Source: Bacteroidaceae bacterium (GTDB lineage: Bacteria > Bacteroidota > Bacteroidia > Bacteroidales > Bacteroidaceae). From it: a DNA stretch of 43,278 nucleotides. The position numbers and the translations under genes were made by a program. Of this stretch, positions 1 to 8,004 are shown one piece after another. The stretch is from positions 1 to 43,278 of the forward strand of contig JAFZYE010000002.1 of NCBI GenBank assembly GCA_017616445.1, in the 5' to 3' direction. The notes beneath the pieces were generated by a model. That model was not told where the DNA came from. It ran no database searches and was given only the letters and a program-made list of their open reading frames with translations. Positions within the stretch are counted from its first letter, which is position 1; every line of letters begins with the position of its first letter.

Positions 1-25
1 GAGGTGAGAGGTGAGAGGTGAGGAG
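1..25. repeat. Heptamer array, unit GAGGTGA, inside receptor coding sequence
   Basis: Three tandem units of GAGGTGA, a fourth beginning, running off the window edge. The same unit family recurs at 35654-35688, 37375-37402 and 37836-37870. Here it lies in the reading frame of the TonB receptor. Confidence 0.75.
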
Positions 26-2217
26 AGCGTATAGCTTAGCTGCAGGTTCGATGTTGAGAACGCTGGCAGCGAACGGTCGTAGTTCTCTGTGTTGTCGAGA
101 TACTGGCGACTGACGAAGTTGGTGTGCCATCCGGCCTGGAAGCCTTTATAGTGGAAGTCAATGAATCCGTTGAGGATGGCCGACGGTGAGAAGGCGAGGG
201 TGGACTTGTCGTAGTGGACGAGGGTAGGGTCGATTTCGTTCCAGTCTTTGTCGTAAGTCTCGATGACCTCATCGAAGTTCTTGATGTGGTTGCGGCTCAA
301 GGCAGCGTTACCTTCGATCGACAGCCAGCTCAGTGGGTTCCATCGTGCACTCAGTTCCAATCCCATACGATAAGAGTCTTTGATGTTCGTTGTCAGTGCT
401 TCGCCGATGTCGCTCTTGGCTCCTGTCTGTACGAACTGGTTACGATAGTCCATATAATAGGTGCTGAGGCTGACCTCCCACTTATCTGCTGAGTAGCCAT
501 AACCGAGTTCCAGATCGTTCAACTGTTCAGCTTTTGGGGATGGGTAAGCTCCGTTGTCGGTGAAGTTGTTGCGCTCAGGCTCACGATGGCTGATGGCATA
601 GCTGAGGTATGCGCTGTGACCGTTCTGATGGAACGAGAGTCCTGCCTTCGGGTTGAAGAAATCGTACTTCTTGTTGATGTCGATATGCTGGTTTGAGTAG
701 GTGCCGTCGGCGTTGGCGTAGAACTTGTCGTTGATGCCGTTGGTGATGTAGCGTACATGACGGAACTGGAGGTCGCCAAACACATCGAGGTTGCTTGTAA
801 TGTGATAGGTGCCTTTGGCATAGATGCTGGCATCGTTCTTCTCTGCATCGCTATCGTAGTATTTCAGCTCACCCTTTTCTGCCGACCAGCGGTTGCCGTA
901 GTTGATTGGCTGGTTTGCACTGATGGTGGCCATTGATGGGTTGGCGTATGTGAGGTAGCCGAAGTGGTTGCCTTCGAAGTTCTGGATAGCAATACCGCTC
1001 ACTACGTCCACATTGTCGTCCTTGTAGTTCATGTTCCACACCATTCCGTAGGCATCCTGCCCCAGTCCCTTCTTGCGGATGAAATCACTCTTCTTCACCG
1101 TGTTGCCCTCGGCATCCTTGTAGTTGGCCAATCCGAACTTCTTCAGTTTGTTCTTGTAGCGGAACTCGTTGTAGTAGCCGTAGCCGTGGGTGTAGTGAAT
1201 CGAAGCGCTGGTGCTCCAGTTGTCGTTGATTTGCCAAGCGAGTGTGAGCATGTGGTGGTTCTGCCAGAAGTTGTCGGTAGCTTTGTTCCACAACGTTCCA
1301 TCGCTCATCTTGTAGCGACTGACCTCCCAACCGCCATTCCAGTCGGGTTCGAAGTGCTCGTACAGGCTGTTGAAACGTCCCAAACCTGCATCGTACATGT
1401 CTTGATAGGTCTTGATACCGACGTAGGTATTGAGGCTGTAGTCATCGTTGCCGGCAGTCACTCCGTTCCATGCCTGGCCTGTCTTCTCGAAGTTGCCAAA
1501 GTGCTTATAACGCACAATTAGGTTTTCGTCTGAGTTGACATACATAGCTCCACCATAGTAGCTGCCGCTGTAGCCGCTGGTACCATGAATGAAACCGTCA
1601 GTCTGGGTCTGGTGGTAAGCGCCATCAATCACCAGGTGGTTCCACAACAAGCCAGTAGAGAACGATCCTCCATAGTTCATGGTGTTGTAGCTGCCATACG
1701 AACCACTCACCTCAGCTGTAGGGAGGAGTGAAGGAGTTTTGGAAAAGAGCATGATGGTACCTCCGAAGGCTCCGTCGCCATTGGTCGATGAACCCACACC
1801 ACGCTGTATCTGTGCGCTACCCATCATACTACCATACGAGTTCATATTTGCCCAGAACACACATTGGTCCTCAGGCGAGTTGAGTGCGATACCGTCGAGG
1901 GTCACGTTGATGCGGCTGCCACCAGCACCACGAATCCTCATGTATGTTGTTCCTGTGCCCAATCCGTTCTCGCCCCAAGCCAGTATGCCAGGAGTGCGAG
2001 CCAGCAGCATAGGCAATTCACGTCCGGTGGTTGAGAAGTTCTGCAGCTGCTTCCCTTCGATGTTCGACACAGCGAATGGTGCATCCTTCTTCACCTTTAC
2101 ACCAACGATTACAATCTCATTGATTTCTCCAACCTTCAACGTGTCTGGTTCGACCGTTGAAGCCATACAGCCCAAAGCGCATAGCATCGCTGTGGCTGTC
2201 ATCATCATTTTCTTCAT
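1..2217 (-). CDS. TonB-dependent outer-membrane receptor, probably for thiamine (3' end cut by window)
   Basis: 739 codons are visible and the reading frame is still open at the window edge. A signal peptide (MKKMMMTATAMLCALG) is followed directly by a plug domain, about residues 30-160, with the usual features of the family: GRELPMLLARTPGI, a YMRIRGAGGSRINVTLDG block (residues about 90-110) and QIQRGVGSSTNGDGAFGG. The rest is beta-barrel sequence rich in aromatic strands and NxxY turns. There is no N-terminal carboxypeptidase-regulatory-like domain, so it is not a SusC-type protein. Such receptors bind a substrate at the cell surface and import it with energy from TonB-ExbBD. The substrate call comes from the TPP riboswitch in the leader: thiamine-regulated TonB receptors are known in Bacteroidetes. 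The last visible codons (LSSPLTSHL) are encoded by a heptamer repeat. Family certain; substrate inferred. Confidence 0.93.
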   Translation of the reverse strand, partial: MKKMMMTATAMLCALGCMASTVEPDTLKVGEINEIVIVGVKVKKDAPFAVSNIEGKQLQNFSTTGRELPMLLARTPGILAWGENGLGTGTTYMRIRGAGGSRINVTLDGIALNSPEDQCVFWANMNSYGSMMGSAQIQRGVGSSTNGDGAFGGTIMLFSKTPSLLPTAEVSGSYGSYNTMNYGGSFSTGLLWNHLVIDGAYHQTQTDGFIHGTSGYSGSYYGGAMYVNSDENLIVRYKHFGNFEKTGQAWNGVTAGNDDYSLNTYVGIKTYQDMYDAGLGRFNSLYEHFEPDWNGGWEVSRYKMSDGTLWNKATDNFWQNHHMLTLAWQINDNWSTSASIHYTHGYGYYNEFRYKNKLKKFGLANYKDAEGNTVKKSDFIRKKGLGQDAYGMVWNMNYKDDNVDVVSGIAIQNFEGNHFGYLTYANPSMATISANQPINYGNRWSAEKGELKYYDSDAEKNDASIYAKGTYHITSNLDVFGDLQFRHVRYITNGINDKFYANADGTYSNQHIDINKKYDFFNPKAGLSFHQNGHSAYLSYAISHREPERNNFTDNGAYPSPKAEQLNDLELGYGYSADKWEVSLSTYYMDYRNQFVQTGAKSDIGEALTTNIKDSYRMGLELSARWNPLSWLSIEGNAALSRNHIKNFDEVIETYDKDWNEIDPTLVHYDKSTLAFSPSAILNGFIDFHYKGFQAGWHTNFVSRQYLDNTENYDRSLPAFSTSNLQLSYTLSSPLTSHL

Positions 2218-2273
2218 ACGTTTGATTTTAACTAAAGATTAAACAATACAAAGGAGTGTAAACATATCTAATC

Positions 2274-2346
2274 GTCCCTACGGCAGCATTATCTGCATCA
2301 GGTCTATGGGTATGATCTCAGCCGACCATGATGGGTCAGCACCCCT
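2274..2346 (-). promoter_or_regulatory. TPP riboswitch (THI element)
   Basis: Read on the minus strand, the leader contains the conserved THI-box blocks in order: GGGGTGC, GGCTGAGATCATACCC, then ACCTGATGCAGATAATGC, and a closing GTAGGGA. CTGAGA with ATACCC and the ACCTGA...TAATGC block are the pyrophosphate and pyrimidine sensing helices of TPP aptamers. It ends about 57 nt before the receptor start. Binding of thiamine pyrophosphate normally shuts off expression; no clear intrinsic terminator is seen between aptamer and start, so control at translation start is more likely (inference). Confidence 0.95.
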
Positions 2347-2363
2347 TTAGTTATTTGCGACTG

Positions 2364-2371
2364 CAAAGGTA
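2364..2371 (-). promoter_or_regulatory. Promoter -7 box TACCTTTG for the TonB receptor
   Basis: TACCTTTG on the minus strand matches the Bacteroidetes -7 consensus TAnnTTTG and lies about 18 nt before the riboswitch, which fits a transcript starting with the aptamer. A heptamer array occupies the upstream side. Confidence 0.8.
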
Positions 2372-2378
2372 CAAAAAA

Positions 2379-2406
2379 GTTATGAGTTATGAGTTATGAG
2401 TTATGA
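2379..2406. repeat. Heptamer array, 4 x GTTATGA
   Basis: Four perfect 7-nt units, GTTATGA on the plus strand, followed by GTTTTTT. It sits immediately upstream of the TACCTTTG promoter of the riboswitch-controlled receptor. Confidence 0.9.
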
Positions 2407-2491
2407 GTTTTTTGGCAATTCAAAGGTGTTTTTATAGAAAACGGAAAATGAAAAACGAAAAATAACGGACTATATTCGTTACAACAACAAT

Positions 2492-4477
2492 TTATCGTGG
2501 TAAAGTCATCACAAAGCGTGCACCTCCCTTGTAGGATGTGTCGAGTGTGAGATCGCCTCCGAGTTTGCGTGTCATGCTTCGAGCGACGGTCAGTCCGATA
2601 CCTGTTCCGTCGTAGTAGTCATCGAGCTGTACGAACTCTTCGAAAATGTGTTCAGCCTCTGATGGTGGAATGCCGATACCTGTGTCTTCGACCGTAAAGT
2701 AAACGAGGGTTTCATCAGTCTTGATCGATAGCGAGGCATGTTTCAGGCTTCCTACGAAGAATTCACCCTGAGATTGTATCTCTGCTTCTGCAGGAGCTGT
2801 AAATTTTCGTGCATTATCGAGTATCAGCGAGAGAGCACGAGCGGCAGCTTTGTGATTAGTCGTGAGTACGATGCTTCCCACTTCAGTAGGCATGTGCTGC
2901 TCGAATACAAGATGTTTGGCAGTGCTGATGTCGCTGCTTTCAATGGCCTCGGCTGCTATCTGTGCTACCTCTACGGTTTCGTTGCGCTCGATGACAGTCT
3001 GGCTGTTAGCATCCGAGAGCTCTATCATCTTGTTCACCAATCCTGTGATGCGGTCGGTATTCTCCAAAATACCCTTATTGATTTCTTTTTTCTCTGCGTT
3101 TTCAAGCTCTACATCAGGCATCGTAATGATTTGTGCGAACCCAGACAGGATGTTGAGTGGAGTGCGGATTTCGTGGGAGATCTGTTGGATGAAGTTGCTC
3201 TTCATGCGTGATGACTCTTCTGCTTTCGCATTGGCCACTTCCAATTGCTCATAGGTCTCGACCAGTTTCTTGTGCTCTTTTTCCAGCTTGACCGATGAAC
3301 GATGGCGGTAGATGACAAAGAAGATGAGACCAACGAGTGATACCAATGTGAGCAGGAATACAAGCATCATCTGACGACCCTCTGCTTTCAGCTGGTCGCG
3401 TTCGGCTTGCATCTTCAGTTCGTTCACCTCAAAACGTTTGTTCAGTATATTCAACTGTTCACGGTTTTCGGCAACCAGGATTGAGTCGTTCAGCTCTTGA
3501 TGTCGCTTTAGACTTACAAGAGCCTCCTTGTGGTTTCCTAACGCTTCGAGTGCTTTGCTGCGATAGCGAAGTGCCAGGATGTAGTTGCTCATTTCGAAAT
3601 CTTTACTGATTTCGATGATTCGCTCTGATTGTTGCAATGCTTCTTTGTAGTCACCACGATCCATCGCGTATTTATAGCGGCATGTTGCCAGATGACATAA
3701 GCTCGATGGGTAATTACCGTCAATTTCCTCATAATAATCGGCAGAGTCGAGCACCTCTTCCAACCCATCATATTTTTTCGTGTCAATCATATAGTTGGAC
3801 AGTGCCAGCGTATATTTATAATGCCAGTTGGCATATACGTCAGCATTTGCGTCTGCCGTATCGACAGGATAGGCATCCACAGCCACTTTCCATTCTCTCA
3901 GCACAGAGTCTAAAGTTGCAAAATCCTTCATCTCGCTGAGCGCATTGCTGTAATAGCTGAAAAGCGCAAATTTACTGCCTGGATAAGAGACTCTCTCGCA
4001 TTGAGTCAAAGCGCGCTTAAAACACTGAGCCGCCTCGTCCATGTTCTTCTGGTAGCTATAAGCAATTCCCAGCACCTGATATGCGTACATCTGTCCATCT
4101 GCATTATCCCTGCTGAGTGCATCTTCCTGCATCTCCTTTGCTTCGTTTACAGCTTCCATAAACAGACCTCTCCACACCATATCCATTGCGCAATTTGCCC
4201 AAATCTTGTAGTAATAGCGCCATTTCTCATGATTTTGACAAAACTCCATGGCTTGGGGTGCGAATAGCTCCATCGAATCGGTCAAGTTGTTGCCATAGTA
4301 GTGGTCCATCTTCTGAACCATGTGGTACGCCGAGTCTTCCCACCTGATTGAGTCGCGAATAGCCTTTTCTGCCCTGATTGTTGTGTCCTGCTGACATGAG
4401 ACAATAAGGGTGGTGACGAGAACTGTTAGAGAACAGAGTATAATGAAACGTCTATGATGAATCATGCGAATTTGCAT
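2492..4477 (-). CDS. TPR-containing membrane sensor histidine kinase
   Basis: 661 residues. An N-terminal export signal ends in a lipobox-like IVSC (Cys28), so the protein may be lipid-anchored as well as membrane-spanning. Residues about 60-340 are helical TPR-like repeats (for example GQMYAYQVLGIAYSYQKNMDEAAQCF) predicted to lie in the periplasm. A coiled coil leads to one transmembrane segment at about 370-390. The cytoplasmic part has a HisKA domain with the H-box SHEIRTPLN (His435) and an HATPase_c domain with N box DNARKF (Asn555), DTGIGI (from Asp598) and GTGIGL (624-629). All catalytic motifs are intact. No response regulator is adjacent, so it is an orphan kinase here. Met5 is an alternative start. 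The signal sensed is unknown. Confidence 0.9.
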   Translation of the reverse strand: MQIRMIHHRRFIILCSLTVLVTTLIVSCQQDTTIRAEKAIRDSIRWEDSAYHMVQKMDHYYGNNLTDSMELFAPQAMEFCQNHEKWRYYYKIWANCAMDMVWRGLFMEAVNEAKEMQEDALSRDNADGQMYAYQVLGIAYSYQKNMDEAAQCFKRALTQCERVSYPGSKFALFSYYSNALSEMKDFATLDSVLREWKVAVDAYPVDTADANADVYANWHYKYTLALSNYMIDTKKYDGLEEVLDSADYYEEIDGNYPSSLCHLATCRYKYAMDRGDYKEALQQSERIIEISKDFEMSNYILALRYRSKALEALGNHKEALVSLKRHQELNDSILVAENREQLNILNKRFEVNELKMQAERDQLKAEGRQMMLVFLLTLVSLVGLIFFVIYRHRSSVKLEKEHKKLVETYEQLEVANAKAEESSRMKSNFIQQISHEIRTPLNILSGFAQIITMPDVELENAEKKEINKGILENTDRITGLVNKMIELSDANSQTVIERNETVEVAQIAAEAIESSDISTAKHLVFEQHMPTEVGSIVLTTNHKAAARALSLILDNARKFTAPAEAEIQSQGEFFVGSLKHASLSIKTDETLVYFTVEDTGIGIPPSEAEHIFEEFVQLDDYYDGTGIGLTVARSMTRKLGGDLTLDTSYKGGARFVMTLPR

Positions 4478-4519
4478 AAATATGGTTGTTCTTATAGTTA
4501 ATGTCTATCGTTTCGAGTG

Positions 4520-4527
4520 CAAAGTTA
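4520..4527 (-). promoter_or_regulatory. Promoter -7 box TAACTTTG for the TPR kinase
   Basis: TAACTTTG on the minus strand, 42 nt before the kinase start. A degenerate heptamer array starts 15 nt upstream of it. Confidence 0.7.
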
Positions 4528-4541
4528 GTAAAAAGATAAAA

Positions 4542-4562
4542 GTTAGAAGTATGGAGTTAGGA
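4542..4562. repeat. Degenerate heptamer array (GTTAGAA/GTATGGA/GTTAGGA)
   Basis: Three imperfect 7-nt units followed by GTTTTTT, the same ending as the array at 2379-2406. Lies just upstream of the kinase promoter. Confidence 0.65.
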
Positions 4563-4605
4563 GTTTTTTCTGTATTTTCAACTCTTTTTGCTTTCAAAGG
4601 TCTAT

Positions 4606-4640
4606 ATTATGCATTATGCATTACGAATTATGCATTGTCA
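4606..4640. repeat. Heptamer array, unit ATTATGC, overlapping the purN stop codon
   Basis: Five 7-nt units: ATTATGC, ATTATGC, ATTACGA, ATTATGC, ATTGTCA. The purN stop codon (4628-4630) and its last three codons lie inside the array, so the C-terminal residues of PurN are repeat-encoded. Confidence 0.85.
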
Positions 4641-5212
4641 AAGGTGTCGTTGAGTACCTGCTCAACAACTTTGGGGAAATGCTCCATTTCTAGGCGGCGT
4701 TCCTTCTCTGCGATGTCGTCTGCTGTGTCCGTAGGTGAGAGGGCAGTACGGAACTGAGCAATGATTTCGCCTGAGTCGCACAAGGGGGTGACATAATGAA
4801 CCGTCATGCCTGTCTCCGTTTCGCCAGCAGCTTTGACTGCTTCGTGCACATGATGGCCCCACATGCCTTTGCCTCCGTATTTGGGCAACAGGGCAGGGTG
4901 GATGTTGATGATGCGACGAGGAAAGGCATCGAGGATGAAGTTGGGAACGAGCGGCAGAAAACCAGCGAGGACGATGAAATCGATGGCATGTTCACGCAGC
5001 AAAGGCAACATATAGTCTGCATCGTTGAGTTGCGGTTTGGGTGCGAGTGCTGTGGGAACGCCCAGCTGTTCGGCACGTACCAATGCGTATGCGTCAGCTT
5101 TGTTGCTGACCACGAGGGCACAACGAAAGCGGTCGGAATCTGCGAAATAATGAATCAGGTTCTCACAATTGGTGCCGCTACCCGACACGAAGATGGCTAT
5201 ATTGATTTTCAT
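4628..5212 (-). CDS. purN: Phosphoribosylglycinamide formyltransferase
   Basis: 194 residues, a little shorter than the E. coli enzyme. It transfers a formyl group from 10-formyltetrahydrofolate to GAR, the third step of purine synthesis, in the cytoplasm. The N-terminal nucleotide-binding loop reads VSGSGTNCENLI (residues 9-20). The catalytic residues of the family are present: Asn103 and His105 in NIHPALLP and Asp146 in PLCDSGEII. The gene stands alone on the minus strand between a sensor kinase and a secreted protein; no other purine gene is nearby. Its own promoter is visible at 5259-5266. The C-terminal residues DNA and the stop codon are formed by a heptamer repeat array. Confidence 0.96.
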   Translation of the reverse strand: MKINIAIFVSGSGTNCENLIHYFADSDRFRCALVVSNKADAYALVRAEQLGVPTALAPKPQLNDADYMLPLLREHAIDFIVLAGFLPLVPNFILDAFPRRIINIHPALLPKYGGKGMWGHHVHEAVKAAGETETGMTVHYVTPLCDSGEIIAQFRTALSPTDTADDIAEKERRLEMEHFPKVVEQVLNDTFDNA

Positions 5213-5258
5213 TGCGCGTTTTATTCTCTGCTGCCAAGTTTGTAGTCCATTTGGAATG

Positions 5259-5266
5259 CAAAGTTA
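5259..5266 (-). promoter_or_regulatory. Promoter -7 box TAACTTTG for purN
   Basis: TAACTTTG on the minus strand, about 46 nt before the purN start. The upstream side begins AATTATTTACCATTT on the plus strand, the same 15 nt as upstream of the promoter at 30961-30968. Confidence 0.75.
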
Positions 5267-5272
5267 CGAATT

Positions 5273-5300
5273 ATTTACCATTTACCATTTGCCATTTACT
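5273..5300. repeat. Heptamer array, unit ATTTACC
   Basis: ATTTACC, ATTTACC, ATTTGCC, ATTTACT, then GTTTTTT. It lies 7 nt from the purN promoter box, on the upstream side. Confidence 0.85.
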
Positions 5301-5341
5301 GTTTTTTTGTAATTCAAAAGCGTTTTCTGCGTGTACAAACA

Positions 5342-5372
5342 ACAAATGCAGCCTTCATTCAGCTGCATTTGT
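5342..5372 (-). terminator. Intrinsic terminator after the 5425-6573 gene
   Basis: An 11-bp perfect stem (ACAAATGCAGC with GCTGCATTTGT) around a 9-nt loop, followed on the minus strand by a T-rich stretch. It closes the three-gene ECF sigma operon. Confidence 0.75.
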
Positions 5373-5424
5373 CTTAAACACCATAAATAATCATTGAACT
5401 TCTCTTACTTCATAACTTCAGTCG

Positions 5425-6573
5425 TTATGACAACAACTTAGTCAATTCCTTCATGTATTTCTCAATCTGGTTGTTCACGTATCGCTGGGTCTTGGTTGCA
5501 TTTTTGGTGTACGAACCATAATCTTTATAGATATTAGCGATGGCTTGGTTCTGCTCGGTATAGAATCTCAGTATCTCCTTGTAGAGTTCGGGGAGTTCTT
5601 TTTGGGGGAAATTGAACGATTTCAGTGTTTTGATAACATCTTGATACTTGGCATCGAGCAGTTTGTTTTGTTTGAGTACTTGTTCGAAGCCCATGTCGAT
5701 TCTGTAACGGTCTCTCATGCCTTTCAGTTCCGCTCCAATCGTTTCGTACGTGCTCTTTATCAACTCAATGTTCATCTTAGTCGTTTCCGACTTCAACTCC
5801 AGTTGTGCCTGTTGGGCAGGTGAGAGGAAATCTTTAGGGCTCCGATGCCTGTATTCTTCTGGTATCTCATCAGCAACTTCATCAACAACTGTTACTACGT
5901 CGTCAGAACTGTAGTCGTCTATTGCTGGTACTGTGTCAACAAATAATGTGTCGTCCACAACTTCTGCTATTTCGCTATAGAACGTGCGTGGTTCGCTGAA
6001 CGCATCAGCCTTGACAACCTCTTTCGTGTAGAGGTCTGGGCGCAGCGAAGTGATCTGATAGATGGCTCCGAGTGCCTTGCTATTATCGTCGTTCATAGAC
6101 CACTTAATGGCGTAAGCATCGCGCAGACGGGGGTTTTCTGCGTTTTTGACGCACATGAGCCACATTTCCTCGTAATCCATGGCGCGAACAAGGTAGGTAG
6201 CATCTTCTCCATTCTCATTATAAACACCCAGCGCGAACGACTCTTTGTTAGGGTATGCGAGGTGGAGCACCTGATAGGCCTTGGCCTCGTCCTTCTTGAA
6301 GGCATCAGCGATGGCGTGCATGTCCTGTCGCACAGAGCCAGTATTAACATTGGCCACGAAGTAGGTGATCTTCACACTCGACTCAATCTGGTTGGTGTTG
6401 GGATTCCTGTTGATGGAATAGACCTCGTCGGCAGGGCTTCCCCACGTTTTGAGTAAGCTATAGAAAAGGGCCTTGACATTGTAAGGCGTATTGTCTGTTT
6501 TGCCCTTCTGCTGGGCGCTGACGGTTGTAATGGCGCTGCAAGCAATGAGCAGCATGATGATGATTCGTTTCAT
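5425..6573 (-). CDS. Secreted protein of unknown function, third gene of an ECF sigma operon
   Basis: 382 residues. A clear signal peptide (MKRIIIMLLIACSAITTVSA, cleavage before QQKG) predicts export. Residues about 28-190 form a mixed alpha/beta region with no motif I recognise. An acidic linker, about 210-245, precedes a charged, helical C-terminal region, about 255-382, that looks like a helical bundle or coiled coil. It begins 20 nt after the anti-sigma-like gene, and a terminator follows it, so it is the last gene of the sigma operon and may be an effector or sensor of that system (inference). I do not recognise the family. Confidence 0.8.
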   Translation of the reverse strand: MKRIIIMLLIACSAITTVSAQQKGKTDNTPYNVKALFYSLLKTWGSPADEVYSINRNPNTNQIESSVKITYFVANVNTGSVRQDMHAIADAFKKDEAKAYQVLHLAYPNKESFALGVYNENGEDATYLVRAMDYEEMWLMCVKNAENPRLRDAYAIKWSMNDDNSKALGAIYQITSLRPDLYTKEVVKADAFSEPRTFYSEIAEVVDDTLFVDTVPAIDDYSSDDVVTVVDEVADEIPEEYRHRSPKDFLSPAQQAQLELKSETTKMNIELIKSTYETIGAELKGMRDRYRIDMGFEQVLKQNKLLDAKYQDVIKTLKSFNFPQKELPELYKEILRFYTEQNQAIANIYKDYGSYTKNATKTQRYVNNQIEKYMKELTKLLS

Positions 6574-6593
6574 ATTGGTATTGTTTTTTTTGA

Positions 6594-7274
6594 TTATTTC
6601 TGAGCTGTTTGTTCTAAATTATATTTTGCGATTTCGAGTTCCAGTTCCACCCACTTCAGGTAGGCCTCTTCTGCTTGTCGCTTCATGAGTGCAATCTCCT
6701 CTGGGGTGTGCTTGAAGTTCTCTGGACGAGTAATGGGGATGTCGTTCTCGGTAAGGAGGGCTACAGACCCTTCCCCTTGTCCCTCGCCTGAAGGGAGGGG
6801 AGTAGATACTTCTGCGGGTATTTCTGCGTCGGCTGTCGCTTGCGCCATGAGCTGAGGCTCTATCTGTGTCGCAGGTTTCTGCGTCTTTGGCTTTGCTGAA
6901 GTGACTACAGGTTGCTGTACCTCTGGCTTTTCAGGAGTCTCTACAGGTTGCTCTATCTTTGGTTCCTCTGGAGTCAGTCCTTCATCTTCCGGCTCTGGGG
7001 TAGGGATCGCAACCTTTGCAATGTGTCCTGTGCTGGGTTCCCCAATCACTTCTTTCGGAGGTGTGAGCCACACGATGAGTGCTGCTGCCACACATGCTGC
7101 TGCTACCCATGGCCATACGATAAGGCGAGGTTTCCTGTTCTCCTTCTCCATCCGCTGCATCAGCCGCTCGTTGAGGTCGGCAGGCATCTGAGGACATTCA
7201 GCTTCGTCAAGCTTGAAGGCTTCACGCAGGTTTACGTCCTTCTGTCGTAGTTCGTTGTATTTGTCCTCTGTCAT
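6594..7274 (-). CDS. Membrane anti-sigma-like protein with Pro-rich periplasmic region
   Basis: 226 residues. A cytoplasmic N-terminus of about 50 residues precedes one transmembrane segment (IVWPWVAAACVAAALIVWL, about 52-70). A long linker follows, rich in Pro, Glu and Lys (repeated PEKPEV and TPEEPK patterns), with a helical tail at about 185-226. The start overlaps the sigma gene by 4 nt (ATGA). This arrangement of an ECF sigma factor overlapping a single-pass protein is typical of anti-sigma factors, but no zinc-binding HxxxCxxC motif is present, so it is a candidate by position only. Residues STPLPSGEGQGEGS (about 160-175) look like a translated intergenic repeat. The function is inferred. 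Confidence 0.75.
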   Translation of the reverse strand: MTEDKYNELRQKDVNLREAFKLDEAECPQMPADLNERLMQRMEKENRKPRLIVWPWVAAACVAAALIVWLTPPKEVIGEPSTGHIAKVAIPTPEPEDEGLTPEEPKIEQPVETPEKPEVQQPVVTSAKPKTQKPATQIEPQLMAQATADAEIPAEVSTPLPSGEGQGEGSVALLTENDIPITRPENFKHTPEEIALMKRQAEEAYLKWVELELEIAKYNLEQTAQK

Positions 7275-7831
7275 GATTGCAACATTTGAATGATTTTACA
7301 TATTTTCTTTCTTGTTCGGCTGAGCTTCGAGGCGACGGTCGTTGGAACGGATTCCGTGACGAAGGCTATCTCTTTCAGGCTCATCTCTTCGTAGTAGAAC
7401 ATCGTGATGACGGCTCGTTCGTCGGGTGGCAGGTACTTCAAGGCTGCTCGTATGAGCTGTACCATTTCCGCGTTGGGATGCCCGAATGTCTCTTCCACCT
7501 CCGCTTCGGATAGCTCTTCGGCTTTGTCGCCCCAATCCTCGAAGTAGATGACCGTTTGGCGTTTGTGTCGCAGCCAGTCGACTGCTTCGTTGTAGGCGAT
7601 TCGCGAAATCCAGGTTCGGAGCGAGGATTTCTGCTCGTCAAACATCGCTATGTTCCTGAAGACCTTAATGAACACATCCTGATAGACCTCCTCTGCGTTC
7701 TCCGTTCCTGGCACCATTCTCGCCACTTGTGCGAATACGTAGCTGCCATAACGCTCGAGCGCCATTCGTTGAGCTTTGGGATTTTGTTCCCTCAGCTCTT
7801 CTAGGAAGTGTATTTCCGTTTCTATCTGCAT
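7271..7831 (-). CDS. ECF-type RNA polymerase sigma factor
   Basis: 186 residues, the usual ECF length. Region 2 covers about 20-95, with the core-binding helix around AEEVYQDVFIKVFRNI and the -10 recognition part SSLRTWISRIAYNEAVDWLR. Region 4 covers about 125-182, with LPPDERAVITMFYYEEMSLKEIA and the helix-turn-helix TTVASKLSRTRKKI. The gene is first in an operon with the membrane protein it overlaps and a secreted protein, which suggests a cell-envelope signal pathway. A TAnnTTTG box is not obvious before it, so it may drive its own promoter. Target genes cannot be read from the sequence. Confidence 0.93.
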   Translation of the reverse strand: MQIETEIHFLEELREQNPKAQRMALERYGSYVFAQVARMVPGTENAEEVYQDVFIKVFRNIAMFDEQKSSLRTWISRIAYNEAVDWLRHKRQTVIYFEDWGDKAEELSEAEVEETFGHPNAEMVQLIRAALKYLPPDERAVITMFYYEEMSLKEIAFVTESVPTTVASKLSRTRKKICKIIQMLQS

Positions 7832-7917
7832 TTTTTAGGGTCTTCTACTCCTATATACGAGTAAAACAATCAAAACATTGCAATGGTATTGATTTTTTTT
7901 GAAAAAAAGTAATAATA

Positions 7918-7969
7918 GGTTATTGGGTTAATAGGTTAATTGGTTAGAGGTTAGCGGTTGGCGGGGAGG
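7918..7969. repeat. Short tandem array, unit GGTTA plus 2-3 nt
   Basis: Units GGTTATTG, GGTTAATA, GGTTAATT, GGTTAGA, GGTTAGC, GGTTGGC, with the period sliding from 8 to 7. A small 7-nt array of AACTCCT follows at 7982-7998. The gap between the sigma gene and yjbQ holds nothing else recognisable. Confidence 0.75.
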
Positions 7970-7981
7970 AGCGGAGCTGTG

Positions 7982-7998
7982 AACTCCTAACTCCTAAC
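7982..7998. repeat. Heptamer array, unit AACTCCT
   Basis: Two full units and part of a third, 6 nt from the yjbQ stop codon. The same unit makes the array at 34118-34148. Confidence 0.7.
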
Positions 7999-8004
7999 AG
8001 AATA

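Noticed and set aside
964..1521. Open frame of 185 codons on the plus strand
   Set aside because: Antisense to the TonB receptor, whose plug and barrel sequence is unmistakable.
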